Assembly: GCA_021234155.1 (NCBI GenBank)
Contig: JAJEKV010000003.1
Coordinates: 28,627,166 to 28,691,165 of the forward strand
DNA length: 64,000 nucleotides
DNA from: Isoetes taiwanensis
Taxonomy: Eukaryota; Streptophyta; Lycopodiopsida; Isoetales; Isoetaceae
Reading direction: 5' to 3'
Under the pieces are notes generated by a model, which saw nothing but the letters and a program-made list of their open reading frames with translations, was not told the origin of the DNA and searched no databases. Every line of letters begins with the position of its first letter. Position 1 is the first letter of the stretch. The translations under genes and the position numbers were made by a program. Positions 59,345 through 64,000 of the stretch are shown here, piece by piece.

Positions 59345-62300
59345 TTACTGCTGATTTCCATATACCTCTAGGACCCAATTAATATCATATTGGGCTTGCT
59401 TGATGATGGCGTGAGGCCAGATAATTTCCTCCTTAAAGATTAAGGAGTTTCTACCCTTCCACATTCTCCACATGAGAATATATCTTCTCCATTCAATAGG
59501 GTTTTCAGGGAAGAAGAATTCTGTGATATGCATATTAGAAAGGCCTGGAATGTTCAGTTCAGATTCAGCCAGCTCCAAAACCCATTCTGCCCATAGGCAC
59601 TCTTTAAATAGATGTGCTTCATCTTCTTGATCCTGCAAGCATCTAACACAGATATCAGAGTTAGACATATTAAGCCTCCATCTCTTACTGTTTGTGGCAA
59701 GGGCTTTATGCCAAAGTTGCCACATAAAAGCTTTGATTTTCGGATGAATTGGGCTCTTCCACATAAAAGTCAGGTTTTTGAGTACCCTGTCAGGGTCAAT
59801 GTTCCATTTCGAGTGAATGGAAACTTCTTGGTTTCTATTGAGGTACCTGTAGGCCAAGCTGACTTTATAACCACAAAAACCATTAATATGCCAAAAAACA
59901 TTAGTATCATGCCATTCTCCATAAGCCAATCTTTGGGTGATACTATTGAAAAGCTGCCTGGAGTCATCTCCTAGATCTGCAAGATTGGAATCTTGGTAAA
60001 CAAAATCATCAATAATATCACTTATGTAGACAACTCCCCTTTGAGTCCATTGCTTGGCTAACTTAGGAAAGTTAGTGGCAAGACAAATGTTAGGGTCATC
60101 CAGAATCAGAGAGGGGCTCCAAAAAATAGGTTGGTCCTGTGAAAGTCCTTCTTTCCAAGTATACATTCCTCTTACCTTTAACCATGCTCTAATCCACTTC
60201 TTAATAATCAAGGGCATGGTGGTAGGGATAGTAAAGTCAAAGTAGATACTATGAGGAAGCTGCATATTAAGATTTCTCCAGCCAAAGGGGTGGCACTTCT
60301 TAATGTAATAGGAGATGAGAGTACTCACAGGGTGATTAATCTGGTTGTTGCAAGCCCTGAAGAAATATTTTGCAGCCAAAGCAGTGGCCTGCTTCTCAAT
60401 GTTTATGACCCCCAGACCTCCAATTCTTTTGTGCTTGCAGCATTCTTCCATGGAAATAGGAATCCAGCATCTTCTGCTAGATCCACCTGCTATAAACCTT
60501 CCAATGATGCTTTGCATTTTTGTCAAGACTTTCTTTGGGGCCATAATGATGGAGGACTGATAAACCTGAGAGGAAGAGATAACCGAGTTTGCCAGAATGG
60601 CTCTCCCATTTTTGGATAGAAACTTGGAATTAAGGGAGTCTACTTTTTTGTAAAATTTATCAATTAAATCCTCCCAAAGATCACAAGCATTAACTCTTAT
60701 AGCAAAGGGGATGCCTAGAATTTTAGTTTTAGTATTAGGGGAGAGATACATACAACCCAGTCTTGCTGCTGCAAGCTCACCCTCCACTTGATGCCTAGAA
60801 ATTAGCTTGGTCTTGACAGGATTGATTCTGCAACCCAAGCACTTGCCAAAGTCTTCCAGAATAGCTAGAGTGTTCTGGATGGATTGGTCTTCCAAATGTA
60901 GAAATAAAAACGTGTCATCTGCAAAGTGGACATTAAGAATCTCACCATCCTCCTGAGAGGGAAGCCTGAGACCCTTGATTAGGTGAAGATCCTTTACTCT
61001 TTTAAGGTTGCTATTTAATCCTTCCATCACAATAAAAAAAAGGAAAGGTGCAAGTGGGCATCCCTGTTTGACCCCCCTTTTGATATCAAAAAAAGGGCTA
61101 CATTCACCATTAATGAGAACAGCAGATCTGGAATTTTTAAGGATGGCTTGGAAAATTGAGATTATCTCCTCAGAGAATCCAAGTTTCCTACAGCACCAGC
61201 AAAGAAAACCCCAACTTACAGTATCAAAAGCTTTTGTGATGTCCAACTTGAGGAGGCCAATTGACTGGTTGGAATCTTTGGCCCAGGAGATACCCAAAGA
61301 TGCAGCAGCAACATTGTCAAGAATATACCTTCCTCTTAGATAAGCACTGAGTGTTACTGATGACTTCCTCTAGGATAGGTTTGAGACGAGTAGCCATGGT
61401 ACCTGAAATTAACTTATACACCACATTGGTCAGAGATATTGGTCTGTAATCAGAGAAAGTAATAGGGAGCTCAATCTTCGGGATAAGAGCAACTAAACTT
61501 GTGTTGGTCCTGCTGTCCAGCTGCTTGGTGATCAGGAATTCATTGGCCAGAGAGACAATATCCATGCCCAATATGTCCCAAGACTTCTTGAAGAACTCAG
61601 CTGGGAGGCCATCAGGGCCTGGGTCTTGCCATTCTCCATCTCCTGCAGAACCTTCAACATTTCCCCCCAAGTAAAAGGCCTAGAAAGAGTGTCATTCATA
61701 TACTCAGTAACTTTCTGCTGGATATGCACAAATTCTTCAATATCTTCTCTTCTTATATTTTCCTCAGTTCCCATGATCCTGGAGAAATGAGTTTTGGCAG
61801 CACCTTTGAGCTGTGTGTCATTATCAATACTGTTACCTTCCCACAGAATGTTATAGATATGATTTCTTTTCACTCTGCCCTTAGCCTTGATGAAGAAATA
61901 CTTTGAATTACTTCTCTCGTCTTCCTTTAGCTCCTTCACCTTTGCTTTGATCTTCCAACCCCTAGCAATTCTTATTTCTTCTCTTTCGATTAGGATCTTG
62001 ATCTCATCTTTTTGTTGTCCATTAGCCAAATCTAGCTGGGATCTGAGGTCCTGCAGATGGGCAGTATTACTTCTATGGACCTCTTTCCCCCAAATCTTGA
62101 GCCAATTCTTGATTCTCTTGGAGACCCTAACCCACCAATCCATCCAACCCCTGTTACCCATAGGCTTAACCTCCTGAGAGATAATCTGCTGAAGGTTATG
62201 CATAAAGTCATCCTGATCCAAAAGATTAGTGTTTAATTTGAAATAAGAATTCCTCTTTCTCTGAGGACTGTTACCACAAATGCTTATAAGCTGGGGGAAA

Positions 62301-62995
62301 TGGTCAGAAAGAGTGTAGTTGGTGACGTTTGTGACCCTAGTGCTGTTGTTCCAAAGGGATTCACTAAGATAGAATCTGTCATGGAGGCAGCAAACAGGCT
62401 GAGCTCTGTGATCACTCCAACTATAGGAATGAGGATTAACTCTGGCCAAAGAGAGGTGGTGAGAATATAGGAGAGAGTTCCAACTTGAGAATTCATTGTC
62501 AGTCAAAGGTCTGAAGTTGGTGCTCCTCATATAGCTATGAGTAACCATACTGAAGTCACCTGCTAAAATGCAATCATCATAAGGAATTCTCTCTAGACTT
62601 CTATTAATAACATCCCAAAGGCCAATTCTATCAGGGGGCTGGTGGTAGGCATAAACATTAATAAAGGCAATTCTTCTCTCTCCAACTTTTCCATGGATAA
62701 TCTGCAATCTCCTACTATTGTCATTAACCATCTGAATATCATCCATGTTGAGTCTGTTATTCCAAGCTATGGTTATACCTGCAGAAGTGTTGTTAGCTTT
62801 GAGAGACCAATGCTGAAAGTTAACAGGCAGAACATCTCTGATTACATAGTTAATATTATCATCATGAATTTTATGCTCTTGGAAAAAAATAAAATCTAAA
62901 TTCATAGAACTTAGACAAACCTTTAATCTACCTCTCTTGATATTCAAATTGATGCCTTGGATATTCCAAGTGATGCCTTTAAGACTTAAATCCAT
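59345..62995 (-). CDS. LINE ORF2: endonuclease, reverse transcriptase, zf-RVT (two frameshifts)
   Basis: The N-terminal part (62995-61640) is an APE-type endonuclease: WNIQGIN, FFQEHKIH (catalytic Glu), AGDFS where GDFN is usual, and LSDHFPQ (catalytic Asp-His). The reverse transcriptase follows with DGLPAEFFKKSW, LKLDITKAFDTVSWGF, GVKQGCPLAPFLFF and the catalytic FADDTFLFL. A zf-RVT motif CVRCLQDQEDEAHLFKECLW lies near the C-terminus, ending VYGNQQ. Two frame changes break it: at ACCCAGGCC (about 61630; one C short of an open frame) and at ACTCAGTGC (about 61345). Both adjoin CAG. The protein would be about 1,200 residues, normal for plant L1-like LINEs, and overlaps ORF1 by 17 nt. Confidence 0.93.
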
Positions 62996-64000
62996 TAGAG
63001 AGGGTCTTTCTTGGGGATCTTCTTAGAGGTCCCATGGTAAAATCTTTAGGGCTTTTCTTCCCTCTTTTTCTTCTGCTGTTGACTGTTGACCAAGTCACAT
63101 CTTCCAAATTGGAAGTCTTATTAATGACCTGTAGATCAAAGTCGTCCTCTGAGTCTTCCTTCCTGATTTCCTCACAAGAACCAAAGTTGTCATTTAAAAT
63201 ACCAAGATCCAGAGTCGAGATGCTCATATTAATAGGGTCTTTGCTGATGATACAATCGGCCTTGTTGATGTGATTATTCTCCATGGTCTTGGATTTTGGT
63301 CTCCAGACCTGCCTGCCATGATTTGTTTCCACCTCTTTTTGCATCTTTGTCTCCTTATTTTCTTTAGGAGGAGAGAACTTAGCCAGAGGCATCTTAGAGT
63401 AGGAAATGTTAAGATTAAATATGCCTCTGTTGGGGATTTTGCATGGGATGCAGTCCTCCCAGTTAGAATAGATCTTTTTCTGAATACAAACAGAGGGGAA
63501 ACTGGTCTGAGGGATTGAGATCTGAATGATCTCCCCTAAGCTACTAGCAATGGTTCTAAGATGGGAGACAGTCCAGCAACCCATAAGCAAATTTGTGTAG
63601 GAGATCCAAGTGGTAGTAGCAATTGTAGAGAAATCCCCTGGAATATAGAAAGGATCCCATTTCATAATGTAGACTGGATATCCTGAGATTATAGAGATCT
63701 TTCTGATGAGAATTTGAGGGACACTCTTCTCTTCTTTACAAATAATTTGAAAAGTCTTATTGTCCAGCTTGAGGATAGAAAGAATAAGAACTAGAAGAGT
63801 TTTGGTAATCCAGTATTTCACAATGCTTAAGGAAGGGCAATTTTGGGGGAAATGGACAAGAATTCCATGATTGGTATATCTGACCTTGGCCGAGTTATCA
63901 GTAATGTTACACAGGTCAAGAATGTCCTCATCTTTATTGGTAACTTTTTCTAAATTCCCTGGATCAGTGGCAACATTAACAGAATTCAAAGAATTGAGTA
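62979..64000 (-). CDS. LINE ORF1 (DUF4283-like), runs off the window
   Basis: The open frame of at least 336 residues extends to the window edge without a clear start. The middle contains MKWDPFYIPGDFSTIATTTW and WTVSHLRTIASSLGEIIQIS. This matches the pattern of DUF4283 (W.P.F.......WI....L.....L..IAS.LG), the usual RNA-binding domain of plant LINE ORF1. The C-terminus is basic and Ser/Lys-rich (RRKRGKKSPKDF). No CCHC knuckle is visible. It would form the ribonucleoprotein with the LINE RNA. Confidence 0.85.
   Translation of the reverse strand, partial: LNSLNSVNVATDPGNLEKVTNKDEDILDLCNITDNSAKVRYTNHGILVHFPQNCPSLSIVKYWITKTLLVLILSILKLDNKTFQIICKEEKSVPQILIRKISIISGYPVYIMKWDPFYIPGDFSTIATTTWISYTNLLMGCWTVSHLRTIASSLGEIIQISIPQTSFPSVCIQKKIYSNWEDCIPCKIPNRGIFNLNISYSKMPLAKFSPPKENKETKMQKEVETNHGRQVWRPKSKTMENNHINKADCIISKDPINMSISTLDLGILNDNFGSCEEIRKEDSEDDFDLQVINKTSNLEDVTWSTVNSRRKRGKKSPKDFTMGPLRRSPRKTLSNGFKS

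Noticed and set aside
59300-59345. A 44-nt intron joining LINE ORF2 to the Cys-rich ORF
   Set aside because: Shorter than plausible plant introns, and splicing there does not keep the downstream frame.

Overview
The window looks like repeat-dominated nuclear DNA of a land plant. Supporting signs are a MULE-type transposase next to a Ulp1-like protease gene, hAT, CACTA-like and Ty1/copia remnants, LINEs with plant-type ORF1 (DUF4283-like) and a C-terminal zf-RVT motif, tRNA-derived SINEs, and exons of the microtubule plus-end protein EB1 with plant-like introns. A seed-free plant such as a fern is my guess; the sequence does not prove it. I see no rRNA gene, no intact tRNA gene and no CRISPR array.

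Layout. 1-3622: a (TA)n tract, then a 1.48 kb segment (AGATTC-rich minisatellite plus flank) duplicated in tandem. 3723-6598: a hAT-like element with a perfect 8-bp target duplication, carrying a nested LINE 3' end. 6368-13512: the hAT 3' end plus about 2.15 kb of downstream DNA, present three times in tandem and containing pieces of an unrecognised gene. 13640-15050: a purine-rich minisatellite and a broken unknown gene. 15305-20390: a CACTA-like element with subterminal repeats, holding a 95-nt hairpin, a (TATC)n tract and a foldback element. 20391-25900: mostly featureless, with a few orphan exons. 26002-26940: EB1 exons, with one exon pair duplicated. 28217-28347: a SINE. 28594-29229: an unknown membrane-anchored ORF. 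29957-30422: a foldback element.

32180-41665 is the most notable structure: a complete Mutator-like element of about 9.5 kb with a perfect 9-bp target duplication. Its long terminal inverted repeats are built from dyads spaced at exactly 29 bp. It has a Ulp1-like cysteine protease gene on the + strand and a MULE transposase (DDE plus SWIM) on the - strand, pointing towards each other. Between them lies an array of about 50 copies of a 15-bp TATAAATA-bearing repeat. The transposase would cut and join at the terminal repeats. The protease resembles the ULP-like genes known from plant MULEs; its role there is not settled.

41860-64000: a copia integrase fragment, a DUF4216-like CACTA remnant interrupted by a 5'-truncated LINE with a 14-bp target duplication, a 53-bp satellite, a gene with methyltransferase-like features, a SINE-containing 390-bp tandem repeat, and a nearly full-length LINE (ORF1 and ORF2) on the - strand followed by a Cys-rich ORF.

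A recurring pattern is that many frameshifts, stops and copy-to-copy differences fall at CAG/CTG trinucleotides. Because CHG sites are methylated in plants, this may reflect basecalling error or deamination. Several 'broken' genes here may therefore be less broken than they look.
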